DNA of 49,580 nt. Source: Bigelowiella natans CCMP2755. Taxonomy: Eukaryota > Cercozoa > Chlorarachniophyceae. The notes under the pieces are model-generated. The model was given only the letters and a program-made list of their open reading frames with translations, was not told the origin of the DNA and ran no database searches. The DNA is taken from contig ADNK01000560.1 of the NCBI GenBank assembly GCA_000320545.1, forward strand, positions 1 to 49,580, in the 5' to 3' direction. The position numbers and the translations under genes are program-made. Shown here one piece after another: positions 1-12,352 of this stretch. Numbering within the stretch: the stretch's first letter is position 1; each line of letters opens with the position of its first letter.

Positions 1-62
1 TTGGGGGGGGGGGAGATAGAAAGCTAGAAAGTGAGAGAGAAATGCTTGCATTAAATTTACAG

Positions 63-468
63 GTCGACTACAGTCCATGTGGTGTTGCATGATCTTTCGG
101 AGGACTTTGCCCCGACTGTGTTTTGGCCAGCTACGCATAAGGGTAAGTAGGAGGAGAATGGGGGATTTTAGGGAAGATAATCATCATTCTAATCATCGAA
201 GCTACTACTGTCGTCATCATCATAGTTCTCTTCCTCCTCCTCCTCTTCCTCCCCATCTCACCATCAACAACCACCACACCGTAACACTTCGTCCAGCTGA
301 ACATGCTGTGTACATCGTTATTTCCTCTCCTCTCCCCCCCCCCCTCCCTTCTTTTCCCCCTGATGTATATATCCGCTATCTGCCGCCATAGATACATTGC
401 TCGATGGATCCGTCCTGTCGCTTGATATGCTCGCGGCAATCGCTCCCATGGGGAGTGCCGTCATGTAA
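63..468 (+). CDS. 3' end of an unidentified gene (two exons)
   Basis: Two stretches look like exons of a gene entering from the left edge. The first (63-142) follows an acceptor at 61-62, reads on in one frame through VVLHDLSEDFAPTVF, and ends at a consensus GTAAGT donor. The second (392-468) follows an acceptor at 390-391 and joins in matching phase (G plus AT). It reads DTLLDGSVLSLDMLAAIAPM and stops at 466-468. A GTAAGA donor overlaps the last Met codon at 464, so the gene might continue instead of stopping. I do not recognise the family. Support is splice phase and amino-acid texture only. Confidence 0.35.
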
Positions 469-603
469 GAAGGAGAAAATGAGGAGGAGGATGATGATGA
501 TGCCGATGATGACTCTGCCATGTGCTAGTCGCACACATATCACATGCTGATGATGATACCACCAATGCTGCTTCTCACGTAGGTATGACTCGTCGATCCT
601 ACA

Positions 604-720
604 CTATGGAGGTGGTGTCCGCATTTTATGTACTTCATATTGTTTACCGAAAGCATTCATTGCGTGCCTGTTTCTACTTACAGCAGCAGTTTTGGAAACA
701 TATAAATTATACACACACAA

Positions 721-773
<53 letters not shown>

Positions 774-1371
774 AAATTTTATGGTATCGCTGCTGTGTCA
801 AAGATGGATACATTTTCCTCCCTTTTTCCTCCTCGTATTTCGGTGTCTGAAACCCCTTGCAGGCTCTAACAAAAGAGAACAGAATAGGCACGCATTGTTT
901 CTCGACTACATGGGTAAGTAGTGCATCTTTCCTCAAAAGCTACCACATACAACATTGCCAACTACCAAGCTGCTCATAACTAGCAACCATAGTTTTATGC
1001 AGCTTCCCTCTTGTGACTGTGAGATATTTGGTTGCATTTCCACCGTCGCCATCATCAACATCATCATCGTTGGGTTGTGTGTTGTTCTCTATTATGGCAC
1101 TTAAGCGGATGAGCTGCACGGCAAGAAGTACCCTTTCTTCATAAAGGCTTCGATCTACCCAAAAGAGAAAGAAAAAGGTGCTCTGCGATTGAGATATCAG
1201 AGCATAGCGAGAGGGGGGAGGCGAAGAAAGGAGGAGGAGGAAATGAAGTGTCAATATATAATATAAATTCTTTCGATTTAGTCGATAGAATGATAAAGCG
1301 GCTGCCAAAGCGTAGTCCTCAATAAATTGTCTTGCCACGATGATCGGCGTCTTATTACGATGAGGAGGCAT
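604..1371 (-). CDS. Unidentified protein, 3' exons (fragment)
   Basis: The minus strand is open from 1371 to about 965 (IIVARQFIEDYALAAALSF, later LYEERVLLAVQLIRLSAI). A 55-60 base GT-AG intron then leads to an exon starting near 913 (EKQCVPILFSFVRACKGF). The last segment reads NAFGKQYEVHKMRTPPP and stops at 604-606. A TG/TA microsatellite (711-768) lies between the last two segments and is probably intronic, although the frame stays open through it. An Asp-rich tract from a GAT repeat lies near 1040-1070. No family recognised. The 5' end was not found. The codon texture is better than random, but both strands are open in places. Confidence 0.35.
711..768. repeat. CA-TA composite microsatellite
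   Basis: A CA tract passes directly into a TA tract. It lies between the last two putative exons of the minus-strand gene ending at 604. Confidence 0.85.
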
Positions 1372-1636
1372 TCATGTTGTTGTCGTTAATACCACCCGCT
1401 AATTCCTTCTGTGTTACGCACTCTATCTGACTAATGCAGGCATCTTATCCAACATATTCGCCATGCGAGAGAGTTTCGGTCGTTCAGCATAAATGATATC
1501 AGAAACATGTGTATATTTTTGTATGCATTATGTGTGTGTACACGCGTTTGTGTATGTGTGGTGAATTTGTTACTGTTTATTGTTTGTGTCCGTATGTCAA
1601 CGAGAGTGATGAGGCTACACACACACACACACACAC

Positions 1637-1677
<41 letters not shown>

Positions 1678-2562
1678 AGTACCATAGTTTGGTCCGTGTG
1701 TATAAGCATGTATGCAAGCCAAAACCATCCATATAATATACACATATACGAATGACGTTCATTTATCATTCCCCCCCCCCCCCCCCCCCCAGGCGAATTT
1801 ATCCACGCGCCGCCCGGATTGGTGGGGGGGGGGGGGGGTGCAAATGAAAGTAATTTGGGGGTGGGAGGAAGAAAGGGTTGGGGCAGTGATAAATAATAGA
1901 AGCTGTTCCCTCCCAATGTCCCCCCGCCCCAATATTAGGATGCCTCTAAAACATTCTCATCTGTCACAGATCTTCCAGCTTTCTCTTATACTACTGCTAC
2001 AGCGGCGACAAGAGGAAGAGAAGGAGGCGGTCTTTTGTCCTATTCCGAGCGGGAGAAAATATGGTGTATCTTACATCTTGCATTAACATCGTGCTTTTGG
2101 CGATGATCATCAACAATGTGTCCTGTTGGCGCAAATAAGCTGTACGAAACACGTGCCTATTCTCCTTCGACATGATGCATTAATGCTACTGAATTACCAT
2201 TGTTAGGAACCAGTGGCTGGATCATAGAATAAACTATCACAAGGATAACCTAAGGCGAAAGAGAGGCATACGAGTTGTTGATTGAATATCGATTAGTATG
2301 TATGTATGTGTGTGTGTGTGTGTGTGTCGTGTGCTGGCGGCTGCGCATGCATTAGCTTCGCACATAAAAATGGCTACCTTCAAATCGTATTATAATAATG
2401 ACAAGACACTATTGAAAAAACGTAATTATAATGCTAATAAAGCGATTCTCTGCTGTTATCAGCATACATTGTGACACATGTACTTATGACCGGAGCATCA
2501 ACGACATACTGCATTTCGCCTGGCCAATATAGGGACCGCCCTATAAAAATCACTATATTATA

Positions 2563-2597
<35 letters not shown>

Positions 2598-3262
2598 CTT
2601 TTCGTCATCGTCTGGTCTATCTGAAAAACAACGATGAATATAAAATTACTGTGTCTCTATGATCTATGCGCGCTCATTAGTACATTGTTCGCAGCCGCTG
2701 CACATGTGATCTAATATATGACAGCTATTTATGATGCATGTGAGACTCATGCGATGCTAATACGAATAAGGCAAGCTAAATGCTTTTTCAATAGTTATCC
2801 ACTCCTGGTATATTAGGCTTGTTCCTTCATGAAATAGCAGCTTCAAATTATTGATTTTTCATTTGTTCCACATGACATACGTCTCATCATAGCAGCTACA
2901 AAATCAGAAAATGCTGTACGCTGTCACCACATCGGCAGCAGATACGCATCGCACACGTGACATTGTGTCTTTTTTAGCTATATAGCGTATTGTATGTAGC
3001 AGCATAGCGTCCCACAGACCGGCGGAGGGTAGCTATTTTCACATGTAATGATGAATAACATAATAATTATAATTATAATAAACTGTTGCGGCAAGCATGC
3101 AGTGCGACCGCACAGCGTGTGTAATGTCACATCGAGGTCATGCTGCACATGCGTCCGTGGAAGTTCAGAACCAGAAAGTTATTTTAATTACCATGCATTT
3201 CACACCCATACATGTTGTGTTCCAGATCTGTTTGCGTGCAGCTTGTAGATGGAGAACCCATT
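1372..3262. other. Non-coding stretch, microsatellites
   Basis: I see no supportable gene here. The stretch holds a CA-TA composite microsatellite (about 1617-1675), a C tract followed by a G tract (about 1771-1790 and 1823-1838), a TG tract (about 2308-2326) and a TA tract (about 2565-2596). Open frames across it are mostly read through these repeats. The last part probably holds the 3' untranslated region of the coiled-coil gene ending at 3263. Confidence 0.5.
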
Positions 3263-3626
3263 CTAGGCTTTGTACTTTCTACCGCTACCACCACCCCCCC
3301 CTGCTCTGATGGCCTCGCTTCTAGCCTTTTTGGCCGCAGTAGAAACCAGTTGGCACTTCGTTTCCCACTGACGAATCTGATATTCGAGCATTGTTATCAT
3401 GTATTGCGTTTGACGCTCAAGGGCTAAAAGTTAAACGAAATCATGGAGGTTTAGACCACCTTTTTCCTAAGCTCAAATTCTTCATCTTTTTGTGCCACGT
3501 AATCTTGGATCTGCGGCATGTCAGAGGCCACAGTCTGCGCAAGCTTCAGCTTGTTGCACATCTTCTTTGTGCTGGTAATGATCGCCCCCGTTTTTTTAAG
3601 TTCCTAATCAAAACAAGTCACCAGGA

Positions 3627-3668
<42 letters not shown>

Positions 3669-5294
3669 ACAAAATTATACCAGCAATGTACGTATATCCA
3701 TTTACGCGTGGAAGTGTACGTGTACTCGCAGATACATTAATATTGAGTTCGTGTCTCTACAATAACACTGAGCACAGATATTATCCATCATTGTCATGAT
3801 CAGCATATTTGAGACAATCACCTCCTTGAGCTGCACCTCTCTGTTTTCAGCAGCTGCTATGCTTTTTCTGTAAAAGGATGAAGACGGGTAAATGTATTAT
3901 AAAATCAAATTTTGGGAAAATCATTGACGAAGTTTTTGGGTGCGCACCTGAGATCGACCGAATCAGAGAGGAGCTTGTTCAAAAGCGCCCTCTTTTCCGT
4001 GAGCATATGAGCTACCTTAGCTGTAGACACTTTAAGCTTCAACAAGGCCCTATTTTTTGCCTGATTACATTAGGGTGAATTTATGAAACCATCATCATTT
4101 TGCTGCTGCGACAAGAAGCACAGAATCAGGCTGTTTCAAGGTGACAAAAATCGTGGACTGCACTGCGAATGCACTTTTTGAACTAGCTTTATTCCAACAA
4201 CAGCTACAGATATCGAAGCACCTCTATTTTCTCCGAGAAACTCCCATTTTCTATCTTTAGCTGGTGGAAATCTATTGAACTCAACTTTTCACCTGATTTA
4301 ATGATGACGATGTTGTTGTTGTTGTTGATGATGATGATGAGTGGATGAGTGGGACGAAGATGTAAAGTGTGCGAATTAGTTCTCAGCTCTCCATCTCTCC
4401 ATTCTTTTAAATTCAGCTACCGGAGTGGTCCTTGTTATTGAGTCGTTTCTCGAGTTTTTGAATTTGGCTGGTGAGCTGCGAATTCTTATTCTCGAGCTTC
4501 TCCACCAAGGCATCCTACGAATCGGTATTCGACGTCAGATGAGGAGCTTAGTGGGTGAAAGACGATAGATGGTACAAATAAAGTAAAGTTTGGCTGTCGG
4601 CTGTTTGGATGCACACACAAATACGCGCTTGCATCCACTCCTAAAGAGTCTCACTACCAATTTGCATGCGAAACAGAGGGACATCAGGATGGATTTCTTG
4701 AGCTTTTATTCTCATTATTCTTCAATTCAATCAGCCAGTGTTACCTTCGCCCTAATCTTATCATCGTAGTATTTGATGACTAAATCGGCTCGGAACTTTT
4801 TTGTTGTGGGGTCAGCACCCTTGGCTAGCACCACGCGCTTGAATTCGTAGGCTTCCATTTTTATCTCAACTATCCGCGTTTCGGTCTCTTTGATCATTGC
4901 CTGAAAGAATAGGAATATCATCGTTTCTATTTTTTGGCAGAAAATTGATGACAAAAGATACTACTTTGAAATTGATTGCTTCCTTCTGAAAGTCGTTCTC
5001 CATTTCCGCCATCTGCTTCTGTCGGTGCTGTAAAAACGGAAAGAGCGGTATCAGGCTCATTCAAAGAAGGAAACAACCTAATCGGAATACCTTCATCTCC
5101 TTTGCGGCGATGAAAATTTTATTTTCCAGAGATAATGTGTGTATTGCGTGCTTGCGGCGCCCAGCTTTAGTCGAAGCTCGTCTGTATATGAATGGTATGA
5201 AATTAAATTACTGAACATTTCTCTCTTTTAGCATCTATCCTCACTTTCGAAGAACCAGTTACCTTTTAGAACTAGCTGTAGCGGGAGGGTCCAT
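3263..5294 (-). CDS. Ciliary coiled-coil protein, CCDC113/CCDC96 family (DUF4201)
   Basis: Ten exons join without a phase conflict into 320 codons plus stop: 5294-5263, 5181-5091, 5027-4965, 4900-4745, 4514-4421, 4292-4222, 4060-3948, 3867-3822, 3603-3460 and 3415-3263. The protein starts MDPPATASSKRRAS and is almost wholly charged coiled coil. The DUF4201 signature is readable in order: ETETRIVEIKMEAYEF, then VIKYYDDKIRAK joined to DALVEKLENKNSQL, then IDFHQLKIEN, then ALLKLKVSTAKVAHML, ending near EYQIRQWETK. Family members sit in the axoneme or at centriolar satellites and support ciliary motility or assembly, which implies a flagellated organism. Length is close to CCDC113 (about 380 aa in animals); CCDC96 is longer. 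The last acceptor (CTTGAG) was chosen because it alone keeps phase. The C-terminus is a short Gly-rich tail. Confidence 0.85.
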
Positions 5295-6643
5295 GTCCCC
5301 GTCTTCCGATAAGCTGAAAATTGCAGCAGATGGGGTAGAGTTCGTTCTCAGGCATACACATGTTTTGATAGCAACGTTCCCACAACTTTCCGCTCTCACA
5401 ATTCGAAAGAAAAACATTGTACCCAACCGAAAATCATTACCTAATTTCTTTCTCTCGAGCGAGAAAGGACTCCATCATTGCGTTCTCACGAAGAAGTATT
5501 TCACTCTCCCACATATACCTATGAGATGCAAATTTCTTGGTTAATCACTACTAAGCGAAAAACAAGCGAAACCGCCCGCTCTCCAACAGCATTAACAATG
5601 AGAGAATTAGCCGAAATCGAAGGATGATGCATTATGAAAAGACTTTCTTGCGATAACTCCGCTCGTGAAGAAATATTTTTTCCTGGCCACTGTTACAAAA
5701 CCCTCGTCTTTTCGAAATCCTGCCAAACCCTCATACTATCTGTTAGTTACCTAGCTAACTCATCCTTCGTTGTCATCGTGGAGCAGGAAATGCAGCCTTT
5801 GGCTCCAGAGGATTCGAGGCTCGTTTAACGGTTTCTACTCCGGGAGAATGGACTCACAACGCTTTGCAGTTCGTGTGAGGGGGGCAGTTATGTGGCCAGT
5901 TCAGCATTAACGAGGTAACGGAGAAACGGGTTGGAATTTAAATGGAGTCTATTTTTTGATGTATAGAATTATCATCTTTGTCGTATGCTAATAATGCGTT
6001 GAGAGTCTGGTAACCGATTACAAGGGGAACATCAGAGACTTTCAGGAGAATCTCAGAAGATTTGTTGGCGGCGTCGGGAGCCCACACTGAGATTCTCGGC
6101 GGGAGCTCTATATTGTAAAATTATGTATATTATGTTGTCGCATATGATAAATAGGATTGATTTTATCGATGACTATCGGGGAATCCAAAGTAGGATCATC
6201 TTGGAAAGAAAGAAAGACTTGCCCACCCTGGGCCGCCATCACAGGTAGTCTATCGCCCTCTGATGGTGCAGACCTTGTTGTTGGGAGCCCATCGAAATGA
6301 CGAAAGTTTCTGTTGAGGGCTCCCACCGTGTGTCGAGATTATTTCTTGAACGAAGAGACTAATGTGTGAGGAGCCGATGTTTATGAACTGATATATGTGT
6401 ATACATGCATAGCATATTCTTTTACGAGCAACTCATTGTTATGCATAGATTGTAAGATCTTGAACTTCGTCGAACCTAAAATATCTCCTTTCAATATCGG
6501 GTAGGTGGACAAAGACAGTGGCATCGTGCGGGGGCAGACAAAGATTGGAGATCTAAGCACCTGATAAGGGCCCCCCTCCTTATTTGTCCTCTCGATAAGG
6601 ATTGCTCTCGAACTAAGGAAATTCGAATAGAATTATCTATAAG
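5295..6643. other. Intergenic stretch without a recognised gene
   Basis: This lies between two divergently transcribed genes (coiled-coil gene to the left, DUF1336 gene to the right) and must contain both promoters. The open frames at 5293-5544, 5634-5828 and 6108-6326 show no family similarity and no splice partners, so I do not call them. No clear TATA box or conserved element was identified. Confidence 0.5.
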
Positions 6644-7006
6644 ATGAGTAGAGAAGGAAATTTTGCTCAACGAGTAGGGGTTCCGCTGCCAGTGCAAGGC
6701 ACCCCTGCTTTCTTCATTCTTGCAACTTCAGCAGTACTGGCGTCTCTATTGATTCGCACAATGAACTGGATGTCGTGCGGGCTGGTCTTCCTCCTGTTAG
6801 CGCTTCCACTCTACAGTGTGATTGTAGTTGGGGTATGTAGATAAAATAAATCATCTATGTGTATAATTAGGAAATTCATCAAAACAAAAAAATTGAAATT
6901 TGGAGAAAATAATCATTTTATTCAATATTAACCTCTAATGGGCCCGACGCTACATCCCTTCAGAATCCGTTCAGCGTGGAGCTTGTTCTCTGTTTTGACG
7001 ATTCTG

Positions 7007-7043
<37 letters not shown>

Positions 7044-7822
7044 GCGACAATCACCAGCAGCGAACAATGATCGAAATACGTGGCCTCCACGCTTCACAAT
7101 GGCTAAGGATTATCATGTCGAGGGGAGGCGGCAACATAAAGTAGAAGTAGCCTCCTCTTCTCTAAGAAGAAGGGAGTTTCCTGAACTCGAGGAGGATGTT
7201 GGAGGGGAGGAAGGGGAGCACGCAACCGTCGCCTCTGGAACGGGAAAAGATTACAAAGAGGTTGGGGGTGGGGATAAAGGTATCGACAGTGCGGATGAAA
7301 ATAGCGGCTCGCAGCAAACGCAAAACGACTATCCAAACTCTTCCGTGAAGGACAACCTCAAGAGGGTGGGTAAGGATGGGAAGGAACCGGTTCGTGTGCG
7401 TCCAATGTGGACGAACACCACAACGCCCGCGTCGCTGTTTAAGCCCCTTGATGCGAAATGCTTTCTAGTCCGGAGTGGGGCGGACTATTTCAAAACGAAA
7501 AAGAAGAAACCTTCACCAGAACCCCTTTACGACTTCAAAGGTTTTACACATCTCTGTCGTAATGCCTATAGCTATTGGTAGACAGTGGTCATTTTGAATG
7601 CACGTTTTATTAGTATTGCACTCCTTTGATGAGCCGCCATCTCCTTTCAGGTGCTGATATATTTTATGCCACTGGTTCTGGAGTGGTTATGGACTGCTCG
7701 CGTCACATAGACTTCTCAGAATGGTCAAAATCACACCTGCACGCACTCACTAAGACAAGTACATTTACAAAAACCGTGATTCAGTATAATTTGCAACCAA
7801 CTAAATGGATGTACCATCGCTC

Positions 7823-7860
<38 letters not shown>

Positions 7861-8958
7861 GATACCAGACCCCAAAGATGGATGGTTGGAGGGCGCGCCT
7901 AGGATCATTGTCAATACGTTGCAGTTTGCAGAAGACAGTAATTGGTTCGGCAAGAGCGAAGACGGGACAAGAATATACACCTTCATAATGTAGGATTGAG
8001 CGATTGTTGCACGAACGTCGTATGTAATAGTCGTCACTGTCACTCTCTGCTTTTGTGTCTTTCAAAATTATATTAGACAACTGAAAGTACCCGATTGCAT
8101 CAACCATTTACATTTTTTTGTTGCTTTATTTTTCCTTTAAAAGGTACTATATGTTGAATAAGAGGGGGGAAGCTGCGGTGAAGCAAAACACAAACGCCGC
8201 GAGGCTTTTAAAGCGTTTCGTCAACAATGAGCTCGACGAGACACGGTTCAAAATCATCATGAAGATCCAGGATAAGGAAAAGCTGGGGCTCCCCTTCGTG
8301 ATTCGGAAGTCTCTAGACCAGGTGGTGTTGTGGAGAGAAGCCACTGGAGGCCGCAAGGGAAGGGAAGCGAATGATGATGATGATGATGATGATGATGATA
8401 ATAATGATGACACATGATGATTACCACTGGCTGCTATTAGCTGCTATTATAACGACTAAATCGGTGTGACAGCACTGGTAAGTGTGCCTGCACCGCATGT
8501 GTACATACACTCACCACCTGCCATTGTCATCATCAGGTGGATGGGAAGCCCTTCCTCGCTGGTCGTATGAAGGACTCAAAGTCGTCGCGCACCCGTGGCG
8601 ATCGCTACTTTGAGTTCGGCACATACGGGCAAAACTTCGCGTACCTGGCCCGGAAGGCCATCTCCGCGTGCAAGGGCAAGTTGCCTGTTGTCAGGGTTGA
8701 CTACGGGTTCATGATAGAGGCGCAGCGAGACGAAGAGATGCCGGAGCAAATACTGGGGTGCGTGTCGATCGGGCCGGGGATCGAGTACGCGACGATGGCG
8801 CAAGGTAGGCTATACAAGCCACTGGCATTTATCAATCTAAAGCTGGTGGGGTGGTGGGATGATCTTTTCGGTAGGTAGTGCTATTCTTAGCTGCCTCCCT
8901 ATGACCCGCTGCTTTAATTTCAGGTGTAAATTGGACGGCACGGTCTAGTGTGCTCTAA
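6644..8958 (+). CDS. EDR2-like protein with N-terminal membrane segments and a DUF1336 (EDR2_C) domain
   Basis: Seven exons join in phase into 491 codons plus stop: 6644-6832, 6964-7540, 7651-7758, 7869-7989, 8144-8321, 8537-8804 and 8924-8958. Residues about 24-62 form two hydrophobic segments (FFILATSAVLASLLI; CGLVFLLLALPLYSVIVV), followed by a run of 12 Ser encoded by an ATC repeat and a long acidic, low-complexity linker. The C-terminal half matches EDR2_C: FLVRSGADYFKTKKKKPSPE, then PRIIVNTLQF, then LLKRFVN, then GKPFLAGRMKDS, YFEFGTYGQNFAYLARKA, VVRVDYGFMIEAQRDEE and MPEQILGCVSI. Plant EDR2 is a lipid-binding regulator with START and PH domains; neither is seen here, so a membrane-anchored lipid-binding role is inference. 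Exon 4 uses the acceptor ACCAG just downstream of a CT repeat, because the first AG breaks the frame. Confidence 0.87.
7829..7860 (+). repeat. CT microsatellite serving as polypyrimidine tract
   Basis: About 15 CT units end in CAG immediately before exon 4 of the DUF1336 gene. The tract sits exactly where a polypyrimidine tract is expected, so length variation here could affect splicing. The functional part is inference. Confidence 0.6.
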
Positions 8959-9959
8959 CATCAATGAAGCTAGACGGAGAGAGAAGAAGAAAAGAAAGGA
9001 ATGAAATGTGCACAGCTGTAACGTATGGACGCGACTGTCTTTTTCGTAGAAAGTTTTATGTAGCCAGTAACTTCCTGGTGACCAAATGCGAATTAAAACA
9101 GTCGCGTATACGCGAAAAAATCTAAAGTTCTGGAAAAAATACCGTCCGCAATTTGTGCGCGAAAGACTGGGATGGAAAAGAAAAATCAAGATGTACCAAT
9201 GTTTAAATGGAACTCTTGTCTATTTTTGTACGTACGGTGTTGCTATGCCTAGATGCGATGATGTGGTGCTAGCTGATGCGGAAGCTAGCGCTATCATCCA
9301 CTTCTTGCTGTATCGTATAAGCTGCTAGTAAGGTCGCCAGTTGATCCCCATACCTGTGCATATAAGTGATTAGCGAGTAGCATGCATGCGCTCGAGCATG
9401 ATCCCTCCACAGCTGTCTCTCATTATTTCGTAATGTCGCATAGCTAAGCTAGTGCGCGTGCATGTGGATCTCGCTACTATCTAGTTACGTTATTACGTGC
9501 TTGTACACATATGTACACATGCATAGCGACATAGCATCGCACTAGCCTGCTAGAGCAGCATGAAGCTAGTCACCTGGTTCTGTCGCCGCGCAATGCAGAA
9601 AAAAAGTAAATAACTTTCTTTGTACATGTGGCAGTTCGTGATGTTTTTAAAGATTGAGTGCATATATCAGAGCTCTACACCCTAACCGCTACACCAGCTA
9701 CATGCAAGGGTGGTATTATGATATTATGTAATGCACATGTATTTTATCTTTGATATTGACCTTCATCCTACATGGTACACTGGCATGACATGCTTATGCT
9801 ACGTAGCAGATACAAACACAATAGACACAATATAGTACTACGCTACACAATATCTTAGCTTGTACAGAGTTTGGTGAAGATAGATTCGGGCAGTGCGCCT
9901 GAGGTAATATTTTTTTCAAAGATAATCCAAAAGGAAGCACCTCTAATTTTTAATATGAT
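8959..9959. other. Intergenic stretch between convergent genes
   Basis: The DUF1336 gene ends on the left and the secreted-protein gene ends on the right, both pointing inward. The 80-codon frame at 9086-9328 is Lys/Arg-rich, matches no family I know and has no splice partners. Short palindromic words such as CATGCATG and GCTAGC are frequent between 9370 and 9560. Nothing else is evident. Confidence 0.5.
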
Positions 9960-10691
9960 TCAGAAGGGGTATTTTACGTCAAATCCTCGCTTTGCATTCT
10001 CCCGTTCAAAGCCAAGATAGTGAAAGTCGAAGACGGCAAGAGGGCATGTTCCCTTGCGACTTGGATCGTACGTTTTATTGACAAAGCAATTGGCCATAAC
10101 CTTATTGCATAGATCCATTGTCATCGGAATTGCGGTCTTAGATTGTTCCACGAAATTCGAAAAATCGATAGGCTCATTAGTAGACGTAGTGTTTGGGAAG
10201 GTTCCAGGAAGATTTTGAGCGAGATAGGCAAATGCCCAGCATTTTCTTCCCAGGGTATCCGGCGATTCGATCCGTACGCCGGGAATTCGTGGCATATCGT
10301 AATACTGGACTTGAAAAACCTGCCATGTGTTCATGAACGAGCCACTATTTTTGGGATCTGCCTGTGAATTGTTGAGCCATCCGACGGCATCTTTAACCAC
10401 TGACGATGTCTCTGGGTCACACCCATTTTTGGTGTACGATGAAAGGGAGGTGAGTAGTTTCCCCATGTACACCACTTGGTTTGGCCAGTCATGTTCCGCA
10501 TCTGTTGCATTTATCCCGCACTCGCTTCGCGAAAACAAAGATGAGCAGGCGGTTGCCCTCTCTCTTGCGATTTTACTTTCAAGTTCTTGACATTCTGTTT
10601 GCTTTGCGGAAGATGCGCCGCCTATAGACCCAAAGATAATAGCCAGGGCCGCAATGAGCGGGAACAAGCCCTCTCGGGGGGCTGAGAGCAT
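9960..10691 (-). CDS. Secreted cysteine-containing protein, family unknown
   Basis: A single-exon frame of 243 codons. The start at 10691 is followed by a typical signal peptide (hydrophobic LFPLIAALAIIFGSIGGASS), with cleavage likely near residue 28. The mature part has eight Cys (in TEC, TAC, SEC, NGC, RKCW, DLC, ANC and GTC), enough for four disulphides. It also has several N-glycosylation sequons (NAT, NNS, NTT, NKT). There is no transmembrane segment after the leader. Codon use looks coding throughout and no intron is needed. It is divergent from the RBR ligase gene, with 363 bases between the starts. I do not recognise the fold, so no function is proposed beyond an extracellular or vacuolar location. 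Confidence 0.7.
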   Translation of the reverse strand: MLSAPREGLFPLIAALAIIFGSIGGASSAKQTECQELESKIARERATACSSLFSRSECGINATDAEHDWPNQVVYMGKLLTSLSSYTKNGCDPETSSVVKDAVGWLNNSQADPKNSGSFMNTWQVFQVQYYDMPRIPGVRIESPDTLGRKCWAFAYLAQNLPGTFPNTTSTNEPIDFSNFVEQSKTAIPMTMDLCNKVMANCFVNKTYDPSRKGTCPLAVFDFHYLGFERENAKRGFDVKYPF

Positions 10692-11054
10692 GGGGTTGGC
10701 TAGAAGGAGGGCACCTATTGAATAATGTCATAGATACTAAAACCACCTAAATCTTTGGGTAGAGACATGAAAAAAAGAAAAGAATACACTTCAAAATGCC
10801 CTGCGAGGCAGGGGTTTTGATCGAAATGAAGCTTAGGAAAAAGCAGAGAAAATGCCTTTCTCTACCGCTTGTCACAATGCAAAAACGACCCCGATATCAG
10901 TGGGTTTCTAATTAGAGCACAGGCCTTGGAGATGGTCGGTCTTCCTGCGACTCCATCTAGGATATTTTACCGATGAATTCTTATCTGAAAGATTCCAGAA
11001 TTAGAAGGAGACGGGCCTGGCCGTGCGCTGCTCCCACCTCCCACCTTCCACGTA
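10692..11054. promoter_or_regulatory. Divergent intergenic region (two promoters)
   Basis: These 363 bases separate the start of the secreted-protein gene (-) from the start of the RBR gene (+), so both promoters should lie here. I see no TATA box at a convincing distance from either ATG and no palindrome that stands out. The assignment rests on gene orientation only. Confidence 0.4.
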
Positions 11055-12236
11055 ATGATGGAAGGCGGCCGGGAGTCGAAACGGGGATCCACCAGTAATT
11101 ATAACGATAGAAAGCTGAACGATGTGACAGCAGAGACCAAGCGCCCTAGTTCCCTGAGCGAGAGCGTCCCCAATGAAGGCACGATGAAGAGCTCATTCAT
11201 TCCCAATGAGGCTGCCGGGTCAGCAGAGCTATTAAAAAAAAACATGAGTGGAGCAAGCATATACGATGGCAAAGAACGTGCGATTTCAAACTGTAAGTAA
11301 CCTATATTATTTTACAATCAGGTTTATATCCGACGCCTTCAAGATGACAGGGCATGTCAACGCACCGGCCATGGAAGAAACGTAAGTTCTCTGGCTGAGA
11401 GTTTTTCTTTATCATACATAGCTACCGCTATCATCGTCCGGGAAAAGTTGATCGATTTTGACTTCTGAGAGAAACGTAACGTCTTAATCGGTGAATGTGA
11501 CATCAAAGGTACTACTGCCACGTGTGTCTTTGCAACAAACGGCGTAGCGAAGGCTATAAGGTATATCATCCTCCAACCCCAACCCTTTCATATATCTATA
11601 CTGATGGATTATCCATTCCTTCCCGTGCAATACAGCTTCGTGCCTGCGGTCACTATTACTGCAGAAGTTGTCTCTCAGCGTACCTGAGCAGTCAGTTTCA
11701 GTCGCGACAAACTCACCCAAGGTGCTTCTTCGTGGACGATTCCAGAAAGCAGGCATGCAACACCGAAATAGTTGTGGACGACCTAAAGGTGGTTTAAATG
11801 ATGAGTTGTTGGTAGTAGTAGTGGTGGTGGTGGTGGTAGTAGTAGCAGTAGTAGTAGTAGTAGTAGTAGGTTTGGCAGGTACTGTGAAGATACACAGCAG
11901 CGGCTAGTTAGAGCCCTTTTCTATTGATGGAAATAGAAGCATTTTTGTTGTCGAGGCTGGGTTGCTTGTAGCAGATGGTTTTTCTTCACACGAATAGATG
12001 TTTATCAATTTCGAGATGTCGTTTTGTTTGGAGGAGTAGAGAAACTGATGGTGTTTCAATTATTGATTGTTTTAAGTATGGAGTTTGACGTTGGTGATAG
12101 TGGCTGCTCTCGAGAATATTTTTCACTGCACGTTGTGTTTATTTGCATACTGCAATAATGTGCAGGAGGTTGCTACACCAGAGGCATGGAAGAAATATAT
12201 TTACTTTATGAACAAGGTGGTGGTCACACACGCGCA

Positions 12237-12311
<75 letters not shown>

Positions 12312-12313
12312 TT

Positions 12314-12352
<39 letters not shown>

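Noticed and set aside
6108-6326. 72-codon minus-strand frame in the intergenic region
   Set aside because: No start context, no neighbouring exons in phase and no recognisable similarity.
9086-9328. 80-codon Lys/Arg-rich frame on the plus strand
   Set aside because: No family, no splice partners, and overlapped by equally long frames on the other strand in AT-rich intergenic DNA.
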